Assembly (NCBI GenBank): GCA_964396385.1
Contig: CAYNFH010000040.1
Coordinates: 1-34,494, forward strand
Origin: CAYNFH01 sp964396385
Lineage (GTDB): Bacteria > Armatimonadota > Chthonomonadetes > Chthonomonadales > CAJBBX01
Length of the DNA stretch: 34,494 bases
Reading direction: 5' to 3'
A model generated the notes under the pieces. It was not told the DNA's origin, made no database searches, and worked only from the letters and a program-made list of their open reading frames with translations. The position numbers were made by a program, and so were the translations under genes. Numbering within the stretch: the stretch's first letter is position 1; every line of letters starts with the position of its first letter. This document shows positions 1-7,515 of the stretch, piece after piece.

Positions 1-70
1 CCTTTCCGGCAGCAAATGGTTGTGCGGTCGCATCGCGGCGGCGCAGGCGCTATTATAGCACGCTCGCCCG

Positions 71-544
71 CTATCTGGCCCGCTGAGCCGGCCGAGAGGT
101 CAGCCGCCGCAGCTCGCTTAGAAGCACGTGGTTACCCGGATACCCTACGTGCGTGAACCGGACCCGGCCGGTCCCGTCGAGGACGATTACGGTCGGGACG
201 TGAGCCACATGGTAGAGATGGCTCACGCGCTGCCCCACGTCCAGCGCGACCGGGAACGGCAGCGGTTCGCGGGTCCGCCCCTCGAACTCCGGCACCCGGG
301 TGCCGTCCACGCTGATGGCGACGAGATCAAATCCCAGCTCAGGCTGCCGCCCGGCCAATTGCTTCAGATGCGGGAGCTCGGCCTTCCACGTATCGCACCA
401 GAACGCCCAGAAGTTGAGCACGAGCGGCCGGCCGCCGGTAGGCTGGAGCGTTATCTCCCTGCCGGCCAGGTCCGGCAGCGCCAGGTCGGTCGCGTGATTC
501 TGTGCCGTTCCCGCGAAGGGAAACAGCGCCAACAAGATACACAA
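71..544 (-). CDS. TlpA/AhpC-type thioredoxin-fold exported protein lacking the resolving cysteine
   Basis: This looks like a periplasmic thioredoxin-like protein of the TlpA/redoxin type. From the TTG at 544 it is 157 residues, with a hydrophobic signal peptide (residues 1-15, ending GTAQ) and the fold-typical LVLNFWAFWC segment. The active site reads C50-D-T-W53 instead of C-x-x-C, so only the first cysteine is present and ordinary disulfide reduction is doubtful. The cis-proline region VAHVPTVIVLDGTGRV is intact. The frame stays open up to an ATG at 847 that overlaps the stop of the macroglobulin gene (ATGA), which would give 258 residues. That extension, however, is encoded by two copies of a dispersed intergenic repeat and lies before the signal peptide. 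A GTG at 631 is a further option. It is the last gene of the operon starting at 7150. The fold is well supported; the start is uncertain. Confidence 0.75.
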   Translation of the reverse strand: MCILLALFPFAGTAQNHATDLALPDLAGREITLQPTGGRPLVLNFWAFWCDTWKAELPHLKQLAGRQPELGFDLVAISVDGTRVPEFEGRTREPLPFPVALDVGQRVSHLYHVAHVPTVIVLDGTGRVRFTHVGYPGNHVLLSELRRLTSRPAQRAR

Positions 545-634
545 TGCGGCTCTGATTCGAGACGCAGGGTTCTCATTCCGCGCAGTAGACGGCGCAAGCG
601 CTAAGCCGTACGAATGAAACCCGGAGCGCACCGA

Positions 635-796
635 CCTGTCATCCCGGGCGGGCTTCCGCTTAGCGGAGCGAGCGAGCGTAGCTCCGCGGCCCGCCAAGCG
701 AGGGATCTGCTTTACAGTAGCGGCACTAACTCTGCTACTCCAGAGCACCCATCGTTGCAACCTGTCATCCCGAGCTCCGCGAGGGATCTGCTTTAT
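635..796. repeat. Two copies of the GTCATCCCGAGC-type dispersed repeat
   Basis: A long copy (635-716) has an internal G/C-rich hairpin between GTCATCCCGGGCGGG and CCGCCAAGCGAGGGATCTGC; a short copy (761-796) lacks it. Both end in GATCTGCTTTA. They lie in the 300-bp gap (545-843) before the TlpA-like gene and are the source of its spurious N-terminal frame. Confidence 0.85.
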
Positions 797-843
797 AATT
801 CCGTTCGGTACTCTGTACCTATGGCGTTTCATAGGGCCGCCGT

Positions 844-3800
844 TCATCTCCTCGCCTCCCCGATGTTCGCCTGGACAAGAGCGCTGCTGCCGCGGATCTC
901 CGGGAAGTACATCAGCCAGGTTGAGCTGGGCAGGATCCGGTACGCGCCCGGCGTCTCGGCGTGCAAGTGATAGCTCAGTACGGTGCGGCCCTTGGGCAGC
1001 GAGTCGAAGTAGAACAGCACGCGGTCGTCCCGCACCTCCTGGCGAGCAAAGCCGCCGCCCGCGCCATAGACGTAACGGCCCGAGACATCATCCGTCGGCG
1101 CCACCTCGCAGCCGGCCGGGATCGGATCCTCCAACAGGGCGTAGCGGAAGTTGGCATCCGCGGTGATCTCCACGTCTACCTGTATGTCCTCGCCGCTCGG
1201 CACGGTGCCGGCCCGCGACGGGTCCTCGGCGATGACCCGGAATGTGCGTCTCACGGCGATTCCCTTCGCAATCGGCTTCGCCTCATCCGGCGCAAGGAGG
1301 TAGCGGAGCGTCTGTGTCCCGTACAGGGTTCCCTGCCCCTCTTTGCGCACCAGGAGCGTCGCGTGCCCTCGCCACTGTTCCGGCTTGAGCATAACGACAG
1401 TGGGCGCATCGAAGGCGCTAGCCTCGGTCGATGAGACCTGCCCGACCTGGTCCCCGTCGAGGGAGACGGTGGCGCGGAAGTCCGGCTTGAGCTCTCCCGT
1501 GGTCTCCATGAACTGGGTCAGTGCGTAGACCGCCTCCGCGCTGCTCTTGCTGGAGCCCCATGCCGATCCGCTGCGATTGCCCATGAGCCACCGGACCGCC
1601 AGCTGGATGAGGTGGCTGTTCGGCTTGACCGTGAGCAGGGCGCGCAGGACCCGCGCCGTCACCTCCACGTCGTCATCCCGCCAGGAGTATCCGCCCTCTT
1701 CCGCCGGCCAGTGGGCCGTGGTGCCAGTCACCTGTGCCTGCCGCTCCAGCTCCGCTACAACGGTCGCAGCCATCTGTCGGTGCTCCGCATTGGAAGCGCC
1801 TTCCAGCCAGAGGGCCATGGCCAGGGAGGCTTTAGCGTGCGCGTCGAGCTTGTCGCGCAGCCCATACAGCTCGGCGAGCGGTTTGAAGATTCGCTCCGGA
1901 CGCACGTACGCCAGCGTGAGCATCCAGTCCGCGCGACGGCTGAACTCCTGTTCGGACGCGAGAAGGCGGAGCAGCGCTTCGGTCCCCCTCATAATGCGCT
2001 GTTCGTCCACCAGGTAACCGGCGTCCTTCGCTTCTATCAAGCCCCACAGCACGTACGAGGTCATGTCGCCGTCGGTCTGGTCGAACTCCCACCAGTTCCA
2101 GCCACCGTCCGGGTGCTGGTACCGGTAGAGCTTCTGGAGACCCACGTTCACCCACTCCTCCAGCTTCGGGTGTACCTGCCGGTTCACCCCCAGCTTGCGC
2201 AGCGCGCGGGAGACCACGACGTCCGGCAGCCAGGCGCTGGTGGTCTGCTCCGCGCAGCCGTAAGGGAACGACGTGAGATAGCCGAGCGTCTCGAACACGG
2301 ATCCTGCAATCGAAGGAGACAGGGTGAGCGCGATCGTGGCATCCGGCGGTGTCGAAGCCAGGTCCAGCTTCCACTCTCCGTGCGGATCGGAAAGGCTGCG
2401 CGATTCTGAAGTCACCATCTCCACGCCCGCGGGCCGGACAGGCAGCGTCAGCTCCATAGCGTCCTGGGCGCCCTCCCCACCATCGGCCGTCACAAGCACC
2501 CGAACCTGGGCGGGGACCGAGGGCTCAGGTTTCCGTCCATCCTCCGTCTTCCGTCCACCGTCCTCCACCGTCGCCCTCCAATCCAACCGCTGCTGACCAT
2601 TGGCGGGGATCTCCACCGTACGAACCGCGTCGCCCGTCAGAGACGCCCCCGAAGCTTCCGCCGAAATTCGGACGGTGCGGCTCTGGCCGGTGTAGTTGTG
2701 TACCACCGCGGAGAAGACCGCCTGGTCGCCGTCCACGTAGAACCGTGGCAGCTCTAGGCGGACCAGCAAGGGCATGGTGCTGACAACGTCGCGGATCGCC
2801 GTGCCGCAGGCCGTGTCCGCCGTAAGTCCGTGCGCGGTGGCGCGCCAGGTGGTGAGGTTGTCCGGCAGGCTGAACGAGACCCGGGCGGTTCCGTCTTCGC
2901 TGGTGAGCAGGAACGGATTCCAATAGGCCGTGTCCGCGAACTGGCGGCGCACGCGGATCTGCGGCTCGCCCGGAGACGGAGCGGCAAGCTTCGCGGCAGG
3001 CGGGATGTTCTGAAAGGCGCCCCCGCTGTACTGCGCCGCAAAGGAGAAGTCCGTCTGGACGCGCGCGTCCTGCCCCCCGTAGAAAAGGCCCTCCGCATCC
3101 GGTACCGTGTCGGGGCGCATGGCGCAGATGCTGGAGTCCACCACGTACATTCCCAGCTCCGCCGGAACCGGCTGGCCCCTCGCGTCCCTGGTGGTGACGC
3201 GGTAGGACGCCGTCTCGCCCGGTGCGTAGCGGTCCCGGGTCGGCTCGATCGACACCTGCAGCTCGTGGAGGTTCATGGGCACCTGGAGGCGGACGGCCTG
3301 CGGATAGACGCTGTGGTCCCGCACGATGTTGAGACTCACCTCCACGGAGGGATACATCGCGGGGCTGATCGGTAGCCGGATAACGCTGGACCGGCCCGCA
3401 AGGTGGACCACCTCGTGACGGTAGATCCGCTCGCCGTCCACGGTGAGGAGCGCCCAGGCATCCTTGTGGACGGGAGACGAGGGACGGAGGACTGATGCTG
3501 ACCGATGCCTGGATCCGTCCGTCATCCGTCTCCCGTCCGCCGTGTGCCGTCCTCCGTCCACGAGTGACGTGTTCACCAGCAGCGTCGCGATCTCGCCGGG
3601 GCGGTAGGTTGCGCGGTCCGGTACGATGCTGAGGGTGGGATAGTCGTAGCCCTCAAACTCCTCGCCCGCGATCCAGAGGTAGCCGGTCACTACGATCTTG
3701 TTGTGTTCGGAATCGTACGCCTCCGCCTGGAGCTCCAGGTAGCCCGGTCGTGGCGGCGTGAAGGTCGCCGTTCCATGTCCATCGGCGCTCGTCGCTGTCC

Positions 3801-5352
3801 GGCGCTCGACCTTCTCGCTGTAAGGCCTGCGCTGGCGGTCGTACCGCGTCTCAATGGTGCGCACCGTCACCGGCGTGGAGACGGATCTGCCGTCGTAATC
3901 CTCTGAGCGCACCTCCACGGTCACCCGGTCCCCGGCATGGTAGACACTGCGGTCCGGCTGCAGGGAGAGGCGAAACAGACCGGCGGCGATGAGTGTAGAT
4001 CCGGCCCCCGTCTGCGTCCGCCGGCTGGCGTCGGTCACCCAGGCGGACACGGTCAGCGTTCGGTCGGACGGTTTGCGCTGAGTCTTGATCTCCAGCCGCA
4101 CCTGCCCCCGGGCGTCCGTGACGCCGTTTCCATCGAACGGCGGCTCTACGTCCCGGCCGGAAAACTCGATGTGGTAGCGGACCGTAGCGCCGGCGACCGG
4201 CTGGCCGAAGTAGTACTGCGCTTCGATGGTCGCGGGAACCACGTCTCCTCCCAGGTAATGGGGCCGCTCGAACCGGACGGCGGCGGAGAACTCCGGCTTC
4301 CGGTAGGCGAGCACCTCGAACCCGGAGTAGTACCGGCGCTTGCCCATGACGGTAACAAGCTGCCACCGGCCAAGAGTAGGCTCGGAGGCGAGCTGGAGCT
4401 CTCCGCTATAGGAGCCGGCATTATTGGTGCGCAGCTCCTTCCGGGAGATGAGCGCGTCCGTCGCGTCGCGCACCTCCACGACGACGGGCTTCTCGGGATA
4501 GGGGCGGTAGCTAAAGCCGCCGGGCGCGTCTGTCTCCAGCCGCTGGCGCACTGTGCCCTTGAACAGGACCTTCTGGCCGGGCCGGTAGACGGGACGGTCT
4601 GAGTACGCGTAGACTGCGTACGGTTCTGGAGGCGGCGGGGCGCCGGAGAGGAGGAACGCCGGATTCCCGCTCCGCATCCCGTAGATCCACAGGTTGTCCG
4701 ATTCGGGCTCGTCCGCGGCGGACCGCGGGACCAGCGGAAGGCTCGCGAGTCCGGCAGTACCCGTGCTCACGCTTCGACCATGCCCCACGCGGTCCACCAC
4801 GCTCAGCCCCATCCCTGGGAGCGGACGGCCCGAGCGTGCATCGGTGGCGTAGACCAGCAGCTCGCGCCGCGACCGTTTGGCGAGCAACGCGACGTCGGTA
4901 ATCGCCAGCCAGGTGCGCTTCTCCACTCCCGCGGCCGCCGCGCGCATGAGGTAGACGCCGGGCTCCAGGCGTGGGACCTTGGCCTCGCGCTCCATCCACT
5001 GATCCGGGTAGACCATCCCCATGGACTGCGCCCAGCTCCTGAGCGGGCGCTCCGAGCGGAGATCCAGGCCGGCGATGCGCTTCCCCATCGCGCCAACCTC
5101 GACGCTGTTCCGGATGAGCGCCGGAAGCGCGATGCGATATGCCGCGAGCTGTACCGACTTGACGTTGAACCCGCTCAGCCTCAGGCTGACGCCTTCATCC
5201 GGCGCATAGCACCGGCGGTAGACGTACAGCTCCAGGTTGGGCCGGTGGGCCGCCCGGTACGGCGCGGTCCGCGGCGTCTGGGCGTTCGCCGCCGCGGCAC
5301 AGAACAGGGCCAGCCACAGCGGAATGACGTGATTGGTTCGGATCGGCTTCAA
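844..5352 (-). CDS. Bacterial alpha-2-macroglobulin family protein with thioester
   Basis: A 1502-residue exported alpha-2-macroglobulin-like protein, which in this family traps proteases through a reactive thioester. A TTG start at 5352 is preceded by GGAGG five bases upstream. The signal peptide is residues 1-25 (ending ANAQ), without a lipobox. An MG2-type domain follows around 245-345 (SDRPVYRPGQ), with further macroglobulin domains, a bait/A2M core around 760-900 (YWNPFLLTSEDGTARVSF) and the thioester motif C1033-A-E-Q1036 within YGCAEQTTSAWLPD. An alpha-helical thioester domain and a C-terminal receptor-like domain come after. Two low-complexity stretches rich in D, G, R and T (about residues 597-628 and 925-944) are encoded by degenerate heptad repeats and look like in-frame insertions. 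The usual partner PBP1C is not in this window. Operon with the AMMECR1 and kinase genes upstream. Confidence 0.93.
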   Translation of the reverse strand: MKPIRTNHVIPLWLALFCAAAANAQTPRTAPYRAAHRPNLELYVYRRCYAPDEGVSLRLSGFNVKSVQLAAYRIALPALIRNSVEVGAMGKRIAGLDLRSERPLRSWAQSMGMVYPDQWMEREAKVPRLEPGVYLMRAAAAGVEKRTWLAITDVALLAKRSRRELLVYATDARSGRPLPGMGLSVVDRVGHGRSVSTGTAGLASLPLVPRSAADEPESDNLWIYGMRSGNPAFLLSGAPPPPEPYAVYAYSDRPVYRPGQKVLFKGTVRQRLETDAPGGFSYRPYPEKPVVVEVRDATDALISRKELRTNNAGSYSGELQLASEPTLGRWQLVTVMGKRRYYSGFEVLAYRKPEFSAAVRFERPHYLGGDVVPATIEAQYYFGQPVAGATVRYHIEFSGRDVEPPFDGNGVTDARGQVRLEIKTQRKPSDRTLTVSAWVTDASRRTQTGAGSTLIAAGLFRLSLQPDRSVYHAGDRVTVEVRSEDYDGRSVSTPVTVRTIETRYDRQRRPYSEKVERRTATSADGHGTATFTPPRPGYLELQAEAYDSEHNKIVVTGYLWIAGEEFEGYDYPTLSIVPDRATYRPGEIATLLVNTSLVDGGRHTADGRRMTDGSRHRSASVLRPSSPVHKDAWALLTVDGERIYRHEVVHLAGRSSVIRLPISPAMYPSVEVSLNIVRDHSVYPQAVRLQVPMNLHELQVSIEPTRDRYAPGETASYRVTTRDARGQPVPAELGMYVVDSSICAMRPDTVPDAEGLFYGGQDARVQTDFSFAAQYSGGAFQNIPPAAKLAAPSPGEPQIRVRRQFADTAYWNPFLLTSEDGTARVSFSLPDNLTTWRATAHGLTADTACGTAIRDVVSTMPLLVRLELPRFYVDGDQAVFSAVVHNYTGQSRTVRISAEASGASLTGDAVRTVEIPANGQQRLDWRATVEDGGRKTEDGRKPEPSVPAQVRVLVTADGGEGAQDAMELTLPVRPAGVEMVTSESRSLSDPHGEWKLDLASTPPDATIALTLSPSIAGSVFETLGYLTSFPYGCAEQTTSAWLPDVVVSRALRKLGVNRQVHPKLEEWVNVGLQKLYRYQHPDGGWNWWEFDQTDGDMTSYVLWGLIEAKDAGYLVDEQRIMRGTEALLRLLASEQEFSRRADWMLTLAYVRPERIFKPLAELYGLRDKLDAHAKASLAMALWLEGASNAEHRQMAATVVAELERQAQVTGTTAHWPAEEGGYSWRDDDVEVTARVLRALLTVKPNSHLIQLAVRWLMGNRSGSAWGSSKSSAEAVYALTQFMETTGELKPDFRATVSLDGDQVGQVSSTEASAFDAPTVVMLKPEQWRGHATLLVRKEGQGTLYGTQTLRYLLAPDEAKPIAKGIAVRRTFRVIAEDPSRAGTVPSGEDIQVDVEITADANFRYALLEDPIPAGCEVAPTDDVSGRYVYGAGGGFARQEVRDDRVLFYFDSLPKGRTVLSYHLHAETPGAYRILPSSTWLMYFPEIRGSSALVQANIGEARR
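2529..2578. repeat. Degenerate heptad repeat inside the macroglobulin gene
   Basis: Degenerate 7-bp units of the CTCCGTC/TTCCGTC/CACCGTC kind. They encode VEDGGRKTEDGRK at about residues 925-938. Confidence 0.7.
3468..3563. repeat. Degenerate heptad inverted repeat inside the macroglobulin gene
   Basis: Two facing arms of degenerate heptads. GGACGGGAGAC (3468-) and GTCTCCCGTCC are perfectly complementary over 11 bp, and further GGACGGAGGAC/GTCCTCCGTCC pairs extend it. Translated in frame as a low-complexity D/G/R/S-rich segment. Confidence 0.75.
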
Positions 5353-5450
5353 GGTCGCCTCCGTGTATGAAACAGTTGCTCAACAGTCAGAAACAGATTT
5401 CACAATCCGCGCACAGAATGCCCGCAAAGGTCTACGTCACAGCCAGGAGT

Positions 5451-6101
5451 TTACTGCGGCGCGAGCAGAGAGTCCGGCAATCCTTCCACAAGCCGCACGT
5501 CCTCAAGCCGAAAGGCGCGCACCGCGGCGCCCGGCGGCGCACCCGCGCGGATTCGGGCCCAGGCCAGCATCCTGCCCTTGAGCCGCGTTTCGCCGGTGAG
5601 CACCACGCCGAAGCGGTCACGGTACTGCACGGCAAGACCGTCGCGGTCCGGGTCCAGGCTCTCCAGCTCACCGGCCGCCAGAGCGCGCGGTGGCCCGAGG
5701 ATGGTCACGATGAGGGTGAGCCCCTTCAGCTCCGCCGGCTTGATGGGCGTGAAGCGGCGGTCCCGCCCGGCGGCGGCGACCGCGGTGCTCACGATCTCGT
5801 GGGCAATGTCCGGCTCGGTAGGATAGAGCGTCCCCATGCAGCACCGGGGAGCGCCGTTCCGCATGGCGCTGACGAACACGCCGGCCCGCCTGCGGAGAGG
5901 CGGAGGAATACCGGCCGGCGGCTCGATGACCTCACGGCGGAGCGCATACGCGTCAAAGGCCCGGCGGGCGAGGGCGAGGGCGAACCGCCGCGTCTCTTGC
6001 GGAGCGGAGCGCCACACCTCTAAGCCGGCATCCTGGGCGGACACCGGCGCGGCGAGCAGGGGCAGGAGCAGGAACAGGAGCAGGACCGCCGTCTTGGGCA
6101 T
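5451..6101 (-). CDS. Exported AMMECR1-domain protein
   Basis: A 216-residue protein with an AMMECR1 domain, a family of unknown biochemical role found in all domains of life. The ATG at 6101 follows AAAGG at a spacing of ten bases; a GTG at 6119 is in frame but less likely. Residues 1-23 form a clear signal peptide (long leucine stretch ending VSAQ), which is unusual because AMMECR1 proteins are normally cytoplasmic. The domain runs from about 40 to 210. The family hallmark RGCIGT appears as R86-C-C-M-G-T91, followed by LYPTEPDIAHEIVSTAVAAAGRDRRFTPI, matching the family pattern of P-T-E-P, then A-D-P-R-F-x-P. It lies between the kinase gene (47 bp) and the macroglobulin gene (98 bp) on the same strand, so co-transcription is likely. 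Function unknown. Confidence 0.82.
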   Translation of the reverse strand: MPKTAVLLLFLLLPLLAAPVSAQDAGLEVWRSAPQETRRFALALARRAFDAYALRREVIEPPAGIPPPLRRRAGVFVSAMRNGAPRCCMGTLYPTEPDIAHEIVSTAVAAAGRDRRFTPIKPAELKGLTLIVTILGPPRALAAGELESLDPDRDGLAVQYRDRFGVVLTGETRLKGRMLAWARIRAGAPPGAAVRAFRLEDVRLVEGLPDSLLAPQ

Positions 6102-6148
6102 GGGTGAAATGCCTTTCACCTCTATGAGACGGATTTTGCGGAGTTAGG

Positions 6149-7150
6149 TTACACGTTGTGCAGTTGGGCGCCGGCGCGGAGTTTTTCGATGGCTTCGTGA
6201 TCGATGGAGTCCAGCCGCGGACCTATCTGCGCCACCACCTGCGCGGCGGCGTAGGAGGCGATCCGGCCCGTGATGTCCAGCGGCAGCCCCTGCGTCAGGC
6301 CGTAGAGCAAGCCCGCGGCGTACATATCCCCGGCGCCGGTGGTATCCACCGCCTTTACGCGGTAGGGCGGGATCTCGTAGACCTGGTCTCCCCTCCGGAT
6401 GATCGAGCCCTTCTCGTCCATGGTAACGACCGCCACCTCGCTGTGCTCGGACAGGGTTCTCACGGCGTCGTAGGGGTTGTCCGTATCGGTCAGGGCCTGG
6501 GCCTCCGTCATGTTGCCGAACAGGACGTCCACATGCTCATCGATGATCCGCAGAAAATCCTGCTTGTGCCGGTTGACGCAGAAGGGATCCGAGAGGCTGA
6601 GCGCGACCTTCACGCGCGCGCGGTTCGCCTCCCGCATCGCGCGGAGCACCGCCTGCTTCTGGTTCTCCGTGTCCCACAGATAGGCCGTGATATAGATGTA
6701 CTTGCTCTGGCGCAGGTCCTCCACGTTGACGTCCTCCGGCTGAAGATCCCGCGCGCAGCCCAGGTACGTGGCGAGCGTGCGCTGGGCGTCCGGCGAGATC
6801 AGGACAAGGCAGATGCCGGTATCCCCCGCACCCGTGGCCAGGTTCGGCTTGATCCCCTTCTCGGCCAGCTTGGCGCGGTACTCCTCGCCATGCTCGTCCC
6901 GGCCCACGCGGCTCGTGTAGCAACCGTTGCCGCCCAGAAGTCCCAGGCCGATCATCGTGTTGGCGCCGGAACCGCCGGGCTCCGTGTTGACGATTTGCGT
7001 GTAGACCTTCGGCACCATCTCCCGCTGCTGCGCCTCTTCGATGAGGAACATGCCGCCCTTGGTCAACCCCAGCTCCGCTATCTGTGCGTCCTGCACCTCC
7101 GCCTGGATATCGTGCAGCGCGTTACACATCCCGAAGACGTCAAATGGCAT
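6149..7150 (-). CDS. PfkB-family carbohydrate/nucleoside kinase, adenosine-kinase-like
   Basis: A 333-residue ribokinase-like (PfkB) kinase. The opening MPFDVFGMCNALHDIQAEV resembles bacterial adenosine-kinase-like members. The substrate-binding PfkB signature GGSGANTMIGLGLLGG is present near residue 60. The second signature is D269-T-T-G-A-G-D275, where D275 is the catalytic base and the glycine-rich turn forms the anion hole. The length matches the family. The ATG at 7150 is preceded by AGAAGG at a good distance. It is the first gene of the minus-strand operon running down to position 71; upstream lie dispersed repeats and no obvious promoter. The kinase assignment is firm. Adenosine as substrate is an inference from the N-terminal resemblance; ribose, fructose or another sugar cannot be excluded. 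Confidence 0.88.
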   Translation of the reverse strand: MPFDVFGMCNALHDIQAEVQDAQIAELGLTKGGMFLIEEAQQREMVPKVYTQIVNTEPGGSGANTMIGLGLLGGNGCYTSRVGRDEHGEEYRAKLAEKGIKPNLATGAGDTGICLVLISPDAQRTLATYLGCARDLQPEDVNVEDLRQSKYIYITAYLWDTENQKQAVLRAMREANRARVKVALSLSDPFCVNRHKQDFLRIIDEHVDVLFGNMTEAQALTDTDNPYDAVRTLSEHSEVAVVTMDEKGSIIRRGDQVYEIPPYRVKAVDTTGAGDMYAAGLLYGLTQGLPLDITGRIASYAAAQVVAQIGPRLDSIDHEAIEKLRAGAQLHNV

Positions 7151-7184
7151 TGCAGTACCTTCTAATACAGGTAAGAAAGCAGTT

Positions 7185-7402
7185 TGTCATCCCGAGCTCC
7201 GCGAGGGATCTGCTTTACGGTACCAGCACGAACTCTGTACCAGTAGTTGAGCTACCGTAGCAACCCGTCATCCCGGGCGGGCTACCGCTTAGTCGCGCGA
7301 GCTGGCGCAGCGCGACCGCCCGCCAAGCGAGGGCTCTGCTTTACGCCAATTGTGTGTACTCTGCCGGAAAAAGCAGATTCCTCGCCGTGCTCGGAATGAC
7401 AG
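7185..7402. repeat. Three copies of the GTCATCCCGAGC-type dispersed repeat, one inverted
   Basis: A short copy (7185-7218), a long copy with hairpin GTCGCGC...GCGCGAC (7265-7344) and an inverted short copy (7369-7402). With the upstream pair this makes five copies bracketing the operon of 71-7150. They occupy most of the 365-bp gap before the phosphoesterase gene; no promoter is obvious in it. Confidence 0.85.
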
Positions 7403-7515
7403 CACTGCTCCGTCGTCCAGCTCTGTGAAGCGTACCCGATTCGGCGCGACAGCGGAGGAAACGGGTGGCGAGGCGGTTAACCGGAGCGGGATTGCCTCAA
7501 CGGGAAGGATCACGC

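Noticed and set aside
1..70. Possible gene end at the window start
   Set aside because: Too short to assign; no recognisable motif in any frame.
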